A DNA stretch of 25,738 bases from Bacillota bacterium (GTDB taxonomy: Bacteria > Bacillota > Bacilli > Paenibacillales > Paenibacillaceae). The stretch is taken from the NCBI GenBank assembly GCA_023418755.1, contig JAEZZE010000448.1, positions 1-25,738 of the forward strand. The letters run 5' to 3'. Both the position numbers and the translations under genes were made by a program. Shown here in pieces: positions 14,406-22,594 of this stretch. Position 1 is the first letter of the stretch; each line of letters opens with the position of its first letter. A model generated the notes under the pieces. It did no database searches. It saw only the letters and a list, made by a program, of their open reading frames with translations, and was not told the DNA's origin.

Positions 14406-15080
14406 TTAATCGAACTCCTTCCTGGTCCACTCGTCCTCGGGAATCGGCAGCGCCTCTCCGGAGAAACGCTGCTCCGCGAACGGGTCGGCATCGTTATGGA
14501 AGCCGTTGCGCTCCCAGAACCCCGGACGATCCTCTTTCATGAATTCGATCCGTCGCACCCATTTCGCGCTTTTCCAGAAATAACGGTGCGGCACGATCGT
14601 GCGCAGCGGCCAGCCGTGCTTGTCGGTCAGCGGCTCTCCCGCGTAACGGTAGGCGAGCATGACGTTGTCCATCAACAGATCGGACAGCGGCACGTTCGTA
14701 TCGTAGTCGGGATCGGCGTGGAACATCACGTAACGGGCTTCGGGCTTTAACTTGACCAGCGACAGCAAATCCTTGAACAGCACGCCCTCCCACTCGGTGT
14801 CGAACTTCGACCAGCGCGTCACGCAGTGGATGTCGCATTCGATGCGAGAGGAAGGCAGCCGGAGCACGTCTTCGTACGTCAGCTCCAGCGCCTCCTCCAC
14901 CTCTCCGTCGATGGTCAGCCGCCACTGTTCCATATCGTATCGGGGGATCTCCCCTTCGTGCAGAATCGGAAATTTGCCCGTCAACGTCTGGCCCGGGGGC
15001 AGACGCCCGCCGAGCGCCTCGTCCGCCGACGACGGAGCGATCGGTTTGGCTTTCTTTAATCTTTCCGCTTTGTTATGCAT
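14406..15080 (-). CDS. YuiH-like molybdopterin-dependent oxidoreductase (sulfite oxidase fold)
   Basis: 224 residues with a perfect AGGAGG ribosome binding site. YDMEQWRLTIDGEVEEALELTYEDVLRLP opens the sulfite-oxidase Moco domain; IECDIHCVTRWS places the molybdenum-ligating Cys at residue 86. PLSDLLMDNVMLAYRYAGEPLTDKHGWPLR and PHRYFWKSAKWVRRIEF complete the core. There is no twin-arginine or other signal peptide, no heme domain and no dimerisation domain, as in Bacillus subtilis YuiH. Such proteins are cytoplasmic oxidoreductases of unknown substrate. It starts 33 bases after the permease gene and abuts the nucleoside phosphorylase, so it belongs to this operon. No Moco synthesis gene is in the window. 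Confidence 0.87.
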   Translation of the reverse strand: MHNKAERLKKAKPIAPSSADEALGGRLPPGQTLTGKFPILHEGEIPRYDMEQWRLTIDGEVEEALELTYEDVLRLPSSRIECDIHCVTRWSKFDTEWEGVLFKDLLSLVKLKPEARYVMFHADPDYDTNVPLSDLLMDNVMLAYRYAGEPLTDKHGWPLRTIVPHRYFWKSAKWVRRIEFMKEDRPGFWERNGFHNDADPFAEQRFSGEALPIPEDEWTRKEFD

Positions 15081-15113
15081 GTTGCCGCCTCCTATCCTTT
15101 CGCGCCGAACCGG

Positions 15114-16037
15114 CTACCTGGAGCTGGTGCCCGAGCTCTGCGCGTCCTTGACGAACTCCTTGTTCTTGAAGAAAAACATCGCGGCGATCGTGACGGCGTA
15201 AGGGACCATCTGCGTAAAATGAGACGGCATCGCCAAGCCCTGCAGGCGAATGCTGAACGCGTCCATGAGCCCGAACAGCAAGCTCGCGGCGGCCACTCCC
15301 AGCGGCCCCGATTGTCCGAGCATGGTGGCAACTAGCGCAATGAACCCCCGGCCGGCCGTCATCCCTTCCGTGAACATCGTCACCTGGCCAAGTGACAGCT
15401 GCGCCCCGGCGAGCGCGCAGAGAACGCCGCACGCCAGCATCGCGCCGTACTGGTAACGCCGGACCTGGATGCCCAGGCTTCTGGCGGCCAGCGGGTTGTC
15501 CCCGGCGGCCAGGAAGCGGAAGCCTCCGATCGTCCGGTAGAAATAAACCCACATCGCGCCGACCAGCAAGATCGCCAGATAGACGAGCGGAGAATGTCCG
15601 GACAGAATATCCCCGACGACGGGAATATCTTTGACCAGAGGAATTTCCCACTTCGGAAGCCCGACCATGTCCTTGTTATAATAGGCTCCCTTAACGTTAA
15701 ACAACGTTCGCAGGCTGAAGGTGGTCAGCCCGGCCGCCAGAAAGTTCATGGCGATGCCGACGACGATGACGTTAGCCCGCAAATGGATGCACAGGTAGGC
15801 GAACAGCAGCGCGAAGAGCGACACGCAGCCGATCGAGAACGCGACCGCCGCGCCCGTATTGCCGAAATAATGGTTGCCGACGATCGCCGAGAAAGCGCCG
15901 ATCAGCATCAAACCCTCCAGGCCGACGTTGAACAGTCCCACTCTCGCGCACAGCGCTCCGCCCAGCGCGGCGAGCAGGATCGGCGTCAGCATGCGCAGCG
16001 CCGAGTTGAACAGAGCCAGATCAAACAGCTGCTCCAT
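15114..16037 (-). CDS. nupQ: Nucleoside ABC transporter permease, NupQ type
   Basis: 307 residues with about eight to nine hydrophobic segments. GALCARVGLFNVGLEGLMLIGAF near residues 25-50 is the BPD_transp_2 signature of BMP-linked permeases, and GFRFLAAGDNPLAARSLGIQVRRYQY is the cytoplasmic loop that docks on the ATPase. TEGMTAGRGFIALVATMLG follows. GGAGGGGG precedes the start, which overlaps the nupP end by 17 bases. The order lipoprotein, ATPase, permease, permease is that of B. subtilis nupNOPQ (guanosine and other purine nucleosides). The symbol rests on this order and family resemblance; the exact nucleosides are inferred. Confidence 0.88.
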   Translation of the reverse strand: MEQLFDLALFNSALRMLTPILLAALGGALCARVGLFNVGLEGLMLIGAFSAIVGNHYFGNTGAAVAFSIGCVSLFALLFAYLCIHLRANVIVVGIAMNFLAAGLTTFSLRTLFNVKGAYYNKDMVGLPKWEIPLVKDIPVVGDILSGHSPLVYLAILLVGAMWVYFYRTIGGFRFLAAGDNPLAARSLGIQVRRYQYGAMLACGVLCALAGAQLSLGQVTMFTEGMTAGRGFIALVATMLGQSGPLGVAAASLLFGLMDAFSIRLQGLAMPSHFTQMVPYAVTIAAMFFFKNKEFVKDAQSSGTSSR

Positions 16038-17088
16038 TCGGGTCCCCCTCCTTTCTGCGTTTCCGGAAGCCCCGAACGAATTTGACGGTGATGAACAGAA
16101 TCAGCACGGCCTGAATGACGTCCCCGATTTCCAGCGGCACGTCGGTATTCAGCTCCACGCCCATTCCTCCCGTCTGCAAGGCGACGAGGAAGAAGGCCGC
16201 GAACGCCGTGCCGATCGGATGCGCGTTCGCCAGCAGCGCGGCCATAATGCCCGTCCAGGCAAAATCCGCCGCCACGAAGGAATTGTCGATGTACCGGTAT
16301 TGCGAACCGAGCACCTCGCCGGCTCCCGCCAGTCCGGCCAGCCCGCCGCTCGCGAACATGACGCCGAGCATCAAGGGCGTCCGTCTGACGCCTCCGTAGA
16401 CGGCAAACAGCGGGTTGCCCCCCATCATGCGGGCCTCGTATCCCGATACGGTTCTCGTTAAATACACGTAAAGCGCGACCATCGCGGCAAGCGCCAGCAG
16501 AAGCCCCACATGCGCGGGCATCCCCTTGAACAGCTTGGGCAGCCAGATCGCGTTATCGATCATCTGCGACTGGGCCATCGCGGCCGAGCCGGTCTTGTCC
16601 TTGAACGGGTAGGCGACCATATAGCTGGCGAACAGCGTGGCGATGTAGTTCAGCAGCAGCGTCGTAATCAGCAGATTCACGCGGAAGCGGGCGTCCATAT
16701 ATCCTGCGAAGGCGGACCATAGACCGCCGGCCGCGATTCCCGCCAGGATGGAGACGACGGCGACGAACCAGGCCGGTCCGGGCAAATACAGCGCCGTCAG
16801 CGCCGCCGTCAAGCCTCCGAGCGCCATCTGGCCTTGAGCGCCGAGGTTGAAGAAGCCCGAACGGAACGCGATGGCGGCCCCCAGGCCGACGAGAATGACG
16901 GGCGTGGCGCGATTAAGCGTGCTGGTGAGGAAATAGAAGCTGCCGAACGCCCCTTTCCACATCTCCGCATAGGTTTCCAAGATCGAGCCGCCCGCAATCG
17001 CGATGGCGATCGATCCCGCGAGCAAGCCGAGCGCGACGGCGGCTGCCGGCCCCGGCAGGGAAGCCGCCAGCTTCTTGATTTTATCCAT
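16021..17088 (-). CDS. nupP: Nucleoside ABC transporter permease, NupP type
   Basis: 355 residues, longer than its partner as expected for NupP. Residues 15-35 form the first membrane span. FRSGFFNLGAQGQMALGGLTAAL (near 80-100) is the family signature matching the VGLFNVGLEG of NupQ, and SGYEARMMGGNPLFAVYGGVRR is the ATPase-facing loop. FAWTGIMAALLANAHPIGTAF marks a late span, and the tail is basic and cytoplasmic. It starts eight bases inside the end of the ATPase gene, behind GGGGGGAAAG. NupP and NupQ make the heterodimeric channel of a BMP-type nucleoside importer. Confidence 0.88.
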   Translation of the reverse strand: MDKIKKLAASLPGPAAAVALGLLAGSIAIAIAGGSILETYAEMWKGAFGSFYFLTSTLNRATPVILVGLGAAIAFRSGFFNLGAQGQMALGGLTAALTALYLPGPAWFVAVVSILAGIAAGGLWSAFAGYMDARFRVNLLITTLLLNYIATLFASYMVAYPFKDKTGSAAMAQSQMIDNAIWLPKLFKGMPAHVGLLLALAAMVALYVYLTRTVSGYEARMMGGNPLFAVYGGVRRTPLMLGVMFASGGLAGLAGAGEVLGSQYRYIDNSFVAADFAWTGIMAALLANAHPIGTAFAAFFLVALQTGGMGVELNTDVPLEIGDVIQAVLILFITVKFVRGFRKRRKEGDPNGAAV

Positions 17089-18577
17089 TGCGCTTTCCCC
17101 CCACCATCAGCAGACTCAGCTTTTCTTCGGTCGCTTCCTCTTCCCGCAGCTCTCCGACGATCGCGCCCTCGTACATGACCAGGATGCGGTCCGACAGCTT
17201 CAGAATTTCCGACAGCTCCGACGACACGAGCAGAATGGCGCCCCCGGCGTCCCTTTTGCGCAGCAGCTGCTCGTGGATCGTCTCCATCGCTCCGATATCG
17301 ACGCCTCGGGTCGGCTCCGCCGCAATGAGGAAAGGCGTCCGCTGCGCGATCTCGCGGGCCACGATCAGCTTCTGGAGATTGCCGCCGGACAGATTCTGGG
17401 TTTCGTTGTCCGGCGAGCCGGCCTTGATCGCATACTGCTTGATCCAGTCCGAGACGCGGGCTTTCACCGCCCGCCCCTGCAGAAATCCGAGCTTGCTCAG
17501 CTTGCGCTGGTGGCCCATCGTTCCCGTCTCCGCCACCGTCGCCGATTTGTTGGCTCCCCAGACGTAGCGGTCCTCCGGGATGTGCGCCAGGCCCGCGCTC
17601 CGGAACTCCCGGGCCGACTTCCCGGTGACGTCGGTTCCCAGCAGCGCGACGGTTCCTTTCGCCGGCTTCGCCAAGCCCGAGATCGCCTGAAGAAGCTCCG
17701 ACTGGCCGTTGCCGGAAATGCCCGCGATGCCGACGATCTCCCCCGCGCTGACGTGCAAGCTGACGGAATCCACCGCAGGCTTGCTCCCGCTCCCGAACAC
17801 GGAGAGATCCTTTACCTCCAGCACCTTGTCCTTCGGCGAGGACGGCCGCTTGTCCATCGCGGCCAGCGGCCTGCCGACCATCAATCTGGACAATTCCTCG
17901 ACGCTCGTCCGGGACGCCTCCAGCACTCCGGTCACCTCTCCGTCCCTTAAGACGGTGATGCGGTCGGCCGCGCTCATGACCTCGTTCAGTTTATGGCTGA
18001 TCAGAATAAAGCTCTTGCCCTGCTTGGTCAGCGTCCGAATCGCTTCCAGCAGCTCGCCCACCTCCAGCGGAGTCAGCACTCCCGTAGGCTCGTCGAGAAT
18101 GATGATTTCCGCTCCTTGGTGGAGCACCTTGAGAATTTCCACCCGTTGCTGGACGCCCAGCGGACAGTCGGCGATCCTCGCGCGCGGATCCACGCGAATC
18201 CCGTACTTTTCCGACAACGCCTCTACCTGGGCAATAGCGGTCTTGCGGTCGAAGCGCAGCTTGCCGGGCTCTTTGCCGATCACGATATTTTCCGCGACCG
18301 TGAAGTTCCGGAACAGCATGAAATGCTGATGAACCATGCCGATGCCGTGACGAATGGCGTCCTTCGGATCGGCAAACCGCACTTCTTGGCCTCGCACCCG
18401 AATCGTTCCGGAGGAAGGCTGCTCCATTCCGTACAGAATGCGCATCAGCGTCGTCTTGCCGGCCCCGTTCTCTCCTACGATCGCGTGCACCTCGCCTGGC
18501 TTCAGATCGTAATCGATGTGCCGGTTCGCCCGTACGGCGCCGTAATGCTTCGAAATCCCTTCCATCTTAAGCAGCAT
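17081..18577 (-). CDS. nupO: Nucleoside ABC transporter ATP-binding protein with two ATPase domains, NupO type
   Basis: 498 residues carrying two ABC domains in one chain. The first has Walker A GENGAGKTT (residues 35-43), signature LGVQQRVEILK and Walker B IIILDEPT. The second has GISGNGQSELL in place of Walker A, lacking the GK[ST], while LSGGNLQKLIVAREI is a good signature. This asymmetry, one active and one degenerate site, is normal for the RbsA/YufO type. GGAGG lies seven bases before the ATG at 18575-18577. It powers uptake through NupP and NupQ. A strong hairpin separates it from the lipoprotein gene upstream. Confidence 0.92.
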   Translation of the reverse strand: MLLKMEGISKHYGAVRANRHIDYDLKPGEVHAIVGENGAGKTTLMRILYGMEQPSSGTIRVRGQEVRFADPKDAIRHGIGMVHQHFMLFRNFTVAENIVIGKEPGKLRFDRKTAIAQVEALSEKYGIRVDPRARIADCPLGVQQRVEILKVLHQGAEIIILDEPTGVLTPLEVGELLEAIRTLTKQGKSFILISHKLNEVMSAADRITVLRDGEVTGVLEASRTSVEELSRLMVGRPLAAMDKRPSSPKDKVLEVKDLSVFGSGSKPAVDSVSLHVSAGEIVGIAGISGNGQSELLQAISGLAKPAKGTVALLGTDVTGKSAREFRSAGLAHIPEDRYVWGANKSATVAETGTMGHQRKLSKLGFLQGRAVKARVSDWIKQYAIKAGSPDNETQNLSGGNLQKLIVAREIAQRTPFLIAAEPTRGVDIGAMETIHEQLLRKRDAGGAILLVSSELSEILKLSDRILVMYEGAIVGELREEEATEEKLSLLMVGGKRNG

Positions 18578-18611
18578 GGACCTGCCTCCATCCCTTGTCG
18601 CAAGCGTAGGA

Positions 18612-18636
18612 AACCGGCTGCTTAAGGCAGCCGGTT
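18612..18636 (-). terminator. Stem-loop between the lipoprotein and ATPase genes (attenuator or mRNA-stabilising hairpin)
   Basis: AACCGGCTGC and GCAGCCGGTT form a perfect ten-base stem around a five-base loop, 32 bases after the lipoprotein stop and before the ATPase start. No T run follows on the minus strand. Such hairpins often let the binding protein be made in excess over the rest of an ABC operon. Partial termination or 3'-end protection are both possible. Confidence 0.6.
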
Positions 18637-18667
18637 ACGAATAAGCAGTATGGAACTGACTATGAAC

Positions 18668-19732
18668 TTATTGCAAGGAATCGTTCACGACGATTGTCCC
18701 CGCAACGATATCATCATTGATCTGCTTCAGCTTGTCAACGGCTTCTTGGCTGATGGCGTCGCTGAGCGGGGATTTGCCTTCTTTGTTGACGTACGTAAGA
18801 CCTACTCCGCCTTCCTTCAGGCCGTAGTCGCGCACGTCGAACGAGAAGTTGCCTCCGACGAAATCTTTAACCGTCTCGTAAACGACGGCATCCGTGCCTT
18901 TCAGTTGAGCCAGAATGACTTGCTTGCCGTCGGTGTTGTCCGTGTCTTGGCCTGACGTATAGAAGCCCTTCTCGGCCGCGGCTTCGAAGACGCCCAGATC
19001 GCCTACGGCGGACATGCCGGCTACGAAGTCGGCTCCTTGCGAATTTTGCAGCAAGGCAAGCTCCTTCGCCTTGGCCGGATCGGTGAACCCGCCTACGTAG
19101 TTGACCAGAACCTTGACGTCCGGGTTAACGGACTTGGCTCCTTGCTCGAACCCGCCCGTGTATTTCTTCATCAGCGGAATATCCACCGCTACGACGTTGC
19201 CTACCGTGCCGGTCTTGGACACCAGCGCCGCCGCCGCGCCCAGCAAATAGGCGGCTTCGTGCTCGCGGAAGGCTACGCTGCGAACGTTCGGCAGATCGAT
19301 GACGGTATCGATGATCGCGAACGACTTGTCCGGATATTGAGGAGCGATCTTCTTCAACGCATCCTCCATCTGGAAAGTCGACGTAAGGATCAGATCGAAG
19401 TCTCCGGCCGCGGCCGATTGCAGATTCTGCTCGATGGAAGCCGGGTTGGAGGACTCGATCGTCTTGACTTCGACGCCGAACTCCTCTCCCGCTTTTTTCA
19501 AGCCCTCGTCCATCAATTGGAAGAACGGATTGACGCCGATCGGCTCCGGAGTGACCAACGCGATTTTATAAGCTTCTTCCGGCGAAGCCGGCGCGGACTC
19601 GGACGGAGCCGCCGAATTGGAAGGCGAAGCGGACGGGCTTCCCTGCGCCTCGTTCTTATCCTTGGAACCGCACGCCGCCAGCACTCCCCCCAGAATGACA
19701 AGCATAAGTACGAGTATAAACGGTTTTCTCAT
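18668..19732 (-). CDS. nupN: BMP-family nucleoside-binding lipoprotein, NupN type
   Basis: 354 residues. The signal peptide ends in the lipobox GVLAAC with Cys21 as the lipidation site, followed by a Ser/Ala/Pro-rich linker to about residue 52. The binding domain starts YKIALVTPEPIGVNPFFQLMDEGLKKAG and keeps the BMP pattern: DLILTSTFQMEDALKKIAPQYPDKSFAIID, a REHEAAYLLGAAAALVSKTGTVG segment, and GADFVAGMSAVGDLGVFEAA. BMP proteins of this group (PnrA, NupN, BmpA) bind purine nucleosides outside the membrane and deliver them to the permeases. AGGGGAG is the ribosome binding site and the gene has the best promoter in the window. Confidence 0.9.
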   Translation of the reverse strand: MRKPFILVLMLVILGGVLAACGSKDKNEAQGSPSASPSNSAAPSESAPASPEEAYKIALVTPEPIGVNPFFQLMDEGLKKAGEEFGVEVKTIESSNPASIEQNLQSAAAGDFDLILTSTFQMEDALKKIAPQYPDKSFAIIDTVIDLPNVRSVAFREHEAAYLLGAAAALVSKTGTVGNVVAVDIPLMKKYTGGFEQGAKSVNPDVKVLVNYVGGFTDPAKAKELALLQNSQGADFVAGMSAVGDLGVFEAAAEKGFYTSGQDTDNTDGKQVILAQLKGTDAVVYETVKDFVGGNFSFDVRDYGLKEGGVGLTYVNKEGKSPLSDAISQEAVDKLKQINDDIVAGTIVVNDSLQ

Positions 19733-19774
19733 CTGTCTTCTCCCCTAATCTATGAAATCCACCTAGCTGTTGAT

Positions 19775-19803
19775 ATCCTAGCAGTTTGGTCGGCTTTTGT
19801 CAA
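19775..19803 (-). promoter_or_regulatory. Sigma-A promoter of the nucleoside operon
   Basis: On the minus strand a perfect TTGACA (19798-19803), a 17-base spacer and TAGGAT (19775-19780). Transcription would start near 19768, leaving only about 36 bases of leader, too short for a purine riboswitch. No CodY-like box was recognised. Confidence 0.7.
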
Positions 19804-19887
19804 AACAAATCAATAGACTGGAACAACTTTCCTATGCTTTGCCACGTATTATTGTTAACGAAACTTCGGGAAGGATGGACGAACGTT

Positions 19888-20964
19888 ATGGATCGAGAAC
19901 CGGCGGAGGCCTCGAGCCTCACCAGATCGAGCGCACCCAAGAAACGCATGAGCAAAAAGAAAATGCTGCTTTACGGCAGCCTTGGCGTCTTTCTGATTAT
20001 CGCTTCGATAGCAGCCTACTACGTCTACACGATCGTCTCTTTTGCCGGCGAGATTTACCAGCCTCCCGCGGACAACCAGCCGAGCGCCGTCGTTCCCGCG
20101 GATGGCAGCGCTCTCACGCCGGTTGCCGTCATCGAGCCGCCCGAGCGGTTCGGGGACGAGCGAATCAACGTCCTCCTGCTGGGAGGAGATTCGCGGGGCG
20201 TCAAGAGCACCGTCAAGCCGCGTTCCGATACGATGATCGTCGTCTCCATCGATCCGGTCTCCAAGAGCACGCATCTCTTCTCCCTCTTGCGGGACACTTA
20301 CGTGGACATTCCGCGCTACGGCTCTAACCGCTTGAACGCCGCGATTACGCTCGGCGGGCCGCTGCTCGCGATGGAGACGGTGCAGAACCTGATCGAGCTG
20401 CCGATCCATTATTACGTCTACACCGACTTCGAGGGGTTCATTTCCCTGATCGACGAGCTGGGCGGCATCGACTTCGAGATCGACAAGAACATGCGGCACA
20501 CCGATAATCGGGACGATCCGAGATACAACATCAACTTGGAAAAAGGCGTTCAGCATCTGGACGGGATTACCGCTCTGCAATATGTCCGGTTTCGCAGCGA
20601 CGCCCTGTCCGATTTCGCCAGATCCGAACGGCAGAGAAAGTTCCTCGCGGCGATCGCCGACAAGCTGAAATCGACAACGACCTTGATCAAGCTTCCGCAG
20701 CTGTTAAGCGGAATCGCTCCCTATATCGAGACGAGCGTTCCTCCCGGCGATCTGTTCGAGCTTGCCCGGCTTGGCCTCAAGCTGGACACCGGCAATTTGA
20801 CGGGGATCCAGATTCCGCAGACAGGCGCGTTCAAGGGCGAGATCATCTCCGGGATGGACGTACTCGTTCCGGATCTCGAGAAGGTTAGGAGCTATGTCCG
20901 GGAGCAGCTCGCCGGGCCGTCTCCCGATCATCCGCAGCCCCCTTCCGATGCAAGCGGCTTCTGA
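19888..20964 (+). CDS. LytR-CpsA-Psr (LCP) family cell-wall polymer ligase
   Basis: ATG 19888 gives 358 residues with AAGGATGG upstream; the frame is open from 19786 but that stretch overlaps the divergent promoter and has no ribosome binding site. A basic cytoplasmic N-terminus (residues 1-26) is followed by one transmembrane span at about 27-49 and a Pro-rich linker. The extracellular LCP domain begins RINVLLLGGDSRG and shows RSDTMIVVSIDP, FSLLRDTYVDIP, the LDGITALQYVRFRSD segment and DFARSERQRKFL, with the Asp and Arg residues that bind the polyprenyl-pyrophosphate. LCP enzymes attach teichoic acids or capsule to peptidoglycan. The C-terminal SPDHPQPP tail is disordered. Confidence 0.93.
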   Translation: MDREPAEASSLTRSSAPKKRMSKKKMLLYGSLGVFLIIASIAAYYVYTIVSFAGEIYQPPADNQPSAVVPADGSALTPVAVIEPPERFGDERINVLLLGGDSRGVKSTVKPRSDTMIVVSIDPVSKSTHLFSLLRDTYVDIPRYGSNRLNAAITLGGPLLAMETVQNLIELPIHYYVYTDFEGFISLIDELGGIDFEIDKNMRHTDNRDDPRYNINLEKGVQHLDGITALQYVRFRSDALSDFARSERQRKFLAAIADKLKSTTTLIKLPQLLSGIAPYIETSVPPGDLFELARLGLKLDTGNLTGIQIPQTGAFKGEIISGMDVLVPDLEKVRSYVREQLAGPSPDHPQPPSDASGF

Positions 20965-21052
20965 CGATTCGGAGCCGACTTAAAGCATATTAACATTATA
21001 GGATTAATGTGTTATCATGAATTCATCTCACCTATGGAAAGGATTGGACGAC

Positions 21053-21511
21053 TTGGCAATCACGACATTCAAAGCATCGGCGCAATTGCAAGAAGGAGTA
21101 GTCGTTAAAGTTCGCTCCAGAAATTTCGAATTGACGATTGACGAGCCGAAAAGCCTGGGCGGAACCGATACGGGGATGAATCCGGTGGAAGCGGTGCTGG
21201 GCGCGCTCGGCGCCTGCCAATCGATCGTGGCCAGGGTGTACGCCAAGAAGTTCGACGTTCGCCTCGACGATTTTCGCGTGGAAGTGGAAGGAGATCTCGA
21301 TCTGGACGGCTTCTTCAAGAGGTCCGACGTTCGTCCCGGCTATTCGGATATTCGCTATACGTTCTACATTAAAACCGATGCCCCTCAAGAGCGCGTCGAG
21401 CAATTCGTCAAGTTTCTGGAAGAAACTTGCCCCGTCGGCGATACGATCGCCAATGCGGTTAACCTGAAATTGAGCAACATCGTCATCGAAGCTCCGGAAA
21501 CGGTGGAATAA
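21053..21511 (+). CDS. OsmC/Ohr-family protein, probable thiol peroxidase
   Basis: The start is probably TTG at 21053, nine bases after AAAGGA, giving a 152-residue protein that begins (M)AITTFKASAQLQEG, the usual OsmC N-terminus. An in-frame ATG at 21017 would add 12 residues and lacks a good ribosome binding site. Cys55 in GALGACQSIVARVYAKK and Cys126 in EETCPVGDTIANAV are the two redox Cys of the family, and TGMNPVEAVLGALGAC is the conserved loop and helix around the first. OsmC-type proteins reduce organic hydroperoxides as dimers in the cytoplasm. It is a single gene with a strong terminator after it and a short AT-rich promoter region before it. Confidence 0.88.
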   Translation: MAITTFKASAQLQEGVVVKVRSRNFELTIDEPKSLGGTDTGMNPVEAVLGALGACQSIVARVYAKKFDVRLDDFRVEVEGDLDLDGFFKRSDVRPGYSDIRYTFYIKTDAPQERVEQFVKFLEETCPVGDTIANAVNLKLSNIVIEAPETVE

Positions 21512-21540
21512 CTCATCACCGCCCTCTCGCTTCGCATAAA

Positions 21541-21593
21541 ACGGTCCTCGGCCAAGTCTTCCGCAATTGCGGAAGCCGGCCGGGACCGTTTTT
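21541..21593 (+). terminator. Strong compound terminator after the OsmC gene, probably bidirectional
   Basis: ACGGTCC (21541-21547) pairs with GGACCGT (21583-21589), GGCC with GGCC (21578-21581), and TTCCGC with GCGGAA around AATT. Five T follow (21589-21593). On the minus strand the structure ends in TTTTATG, so it may also stop transcripts from the importer operon. In the rest of the 21594-21760 gap only a small ACTTGA/TCAAGT hairpin at 21628-21646 is seen. Confidence 0.85.
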
Positions 21594-21760
21594 CTCTGCT
21601 AGGGCTGGTCCATTTTCATCATGACTTACTTGAGCGCCATTCAAGTCCCGTTACACGATTCCTCCGAACAACTCGCTCTTACGATAACCCTCCATAGCGC
21701 GCGTGCTCTTGTACGCGAACGGGCCAGTCCTTGTTTTTGCGCTACCGCCCTTATCCGGCT

Positions 21761-22594
21761 TTACCCCTTGCTCGCCCCGGCCGTCAAGCCGTCGACCAGA
21801 TTGCGCTGCAGCGCGAGGAACAGCGTCATCACCGGCAGCGCGACCAGCACCGCACCCGAGGCGAAAAGCGTAAACTCCGTCGAATTGCGCTGATTGACCA
21901 TTTTGTACAGCCCGACGGCCAGCGTTCGTTGATCCTCCGAGCGCAGCACCAGATCCGCGAATATGAAGTCGACGAAACAGCCGTTAAAGATCATCAGGCT
22001 GGCGTAGGTCAGCATCGGCTTGGCGAGCGGAACCATGATCCGGAAGAAGACGGTCAAGTGGCTCGCTCCGTCGATCCGCGCGGCTTCCTCCAGACTGCCG
22101 GGCACGGTATCGAAAAAGCCTTTGGCCACGAACACGTTGGTCACGATCGCCCCGGAGCTGTACACGAGCACGAGCGCCAGATGCGAATTAAGCAGCCCCA
22201 CCGTGTTCAGCACGACGTACACGGCGATCATCGCCATAAAGCCCGGGAACATCTGCAGCACGAGCAGCGCGTTCAGCGAGAAGCGGCGACCGGCGAACCG
22301 GAACCGGGACACGGCGTAGGAGGTCAGCAGAAGCAGAAACGTTCCCAGCACCGTCGACATCGTCGCGATCTTCAGCGTGTTCATGAACCATATCGGGTAC
22401 TTGGTCGCGCGAAAAAGCTCGCGGTAATGCTCGAAAGTGAAATTACGCGGAATCAGCGTCTCGCTGTACAGACTGTTCCCTTCCTTCAAGGAGGACAGCA
22501 CGATCCACAGCGCGGGATACAGGCTGACGATCGTCAGCACGATCAGAATGACGTAGCTGAGGCCGAGCTTCAGGCGGGCGTTGGAGCCGTTCAT
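21761..22594 (-). CDS. Carbohydrate ABC transporter permease, MalG type
   Basis: 277 residues, the length of Bacillus MdxG and GanQ. There are six predicted membrane spans, the first at about residues 10-32 (SYVILIVLTIVSLYPALWIV). EEAARIDGASHLTVFFRIMVPLAKP near residues 165-190 is the EAA loop that contacts the ATPase. The C-terminus LFLALQRNLVDGLTAGASKG matches the end of MalG proteins, which reaches the binding site in the maltose transporter. Its ATG overlaps the stop of the MalF-type gene as ATGA. The ATPase is not in this cluster, as usual for Bacilli where MsmX-type ATPases are shared. Confidence 0.91.
   Translation of the reverse strand: MNGSNARLKLGLSYVILIVLTIVSLYPALWIVLSSLKEGNSLYSETLIPRNFTFEHYRELFRATKYPIWFMNTLKIATMSTVLGTFLLLLTSYAVSRFRFAGRRFSLNALLVLQMFPGFMAMIAVYVVLNTVGLLNSHLALVLVYSSGAIVTNVFVAKGFFDTVPGSLEEAARIDGASHLTVFFRIMVPLAKPMLTYASLMIFNGCFVDFIFADLVLRSEDQRTLAVGLYKMVNQRNSTEFTLFASGAVLVALPVMTLFLALQRNLVDGLTAGASKG

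Noticed and set aside
14406..15080. Exported YedY/MsrP-type methionine sulfoxide reductase
   Set aside because: There is no twin-arginine signal peptide and no MsrQ partner; the CVTRWS motif and length fit the YuiH group.
19733..19887. Purine riboswitch before the nucleoside operon
   Set aside because: The leader predicted from the promoter is only about 36 bases, too short for an aptamer.
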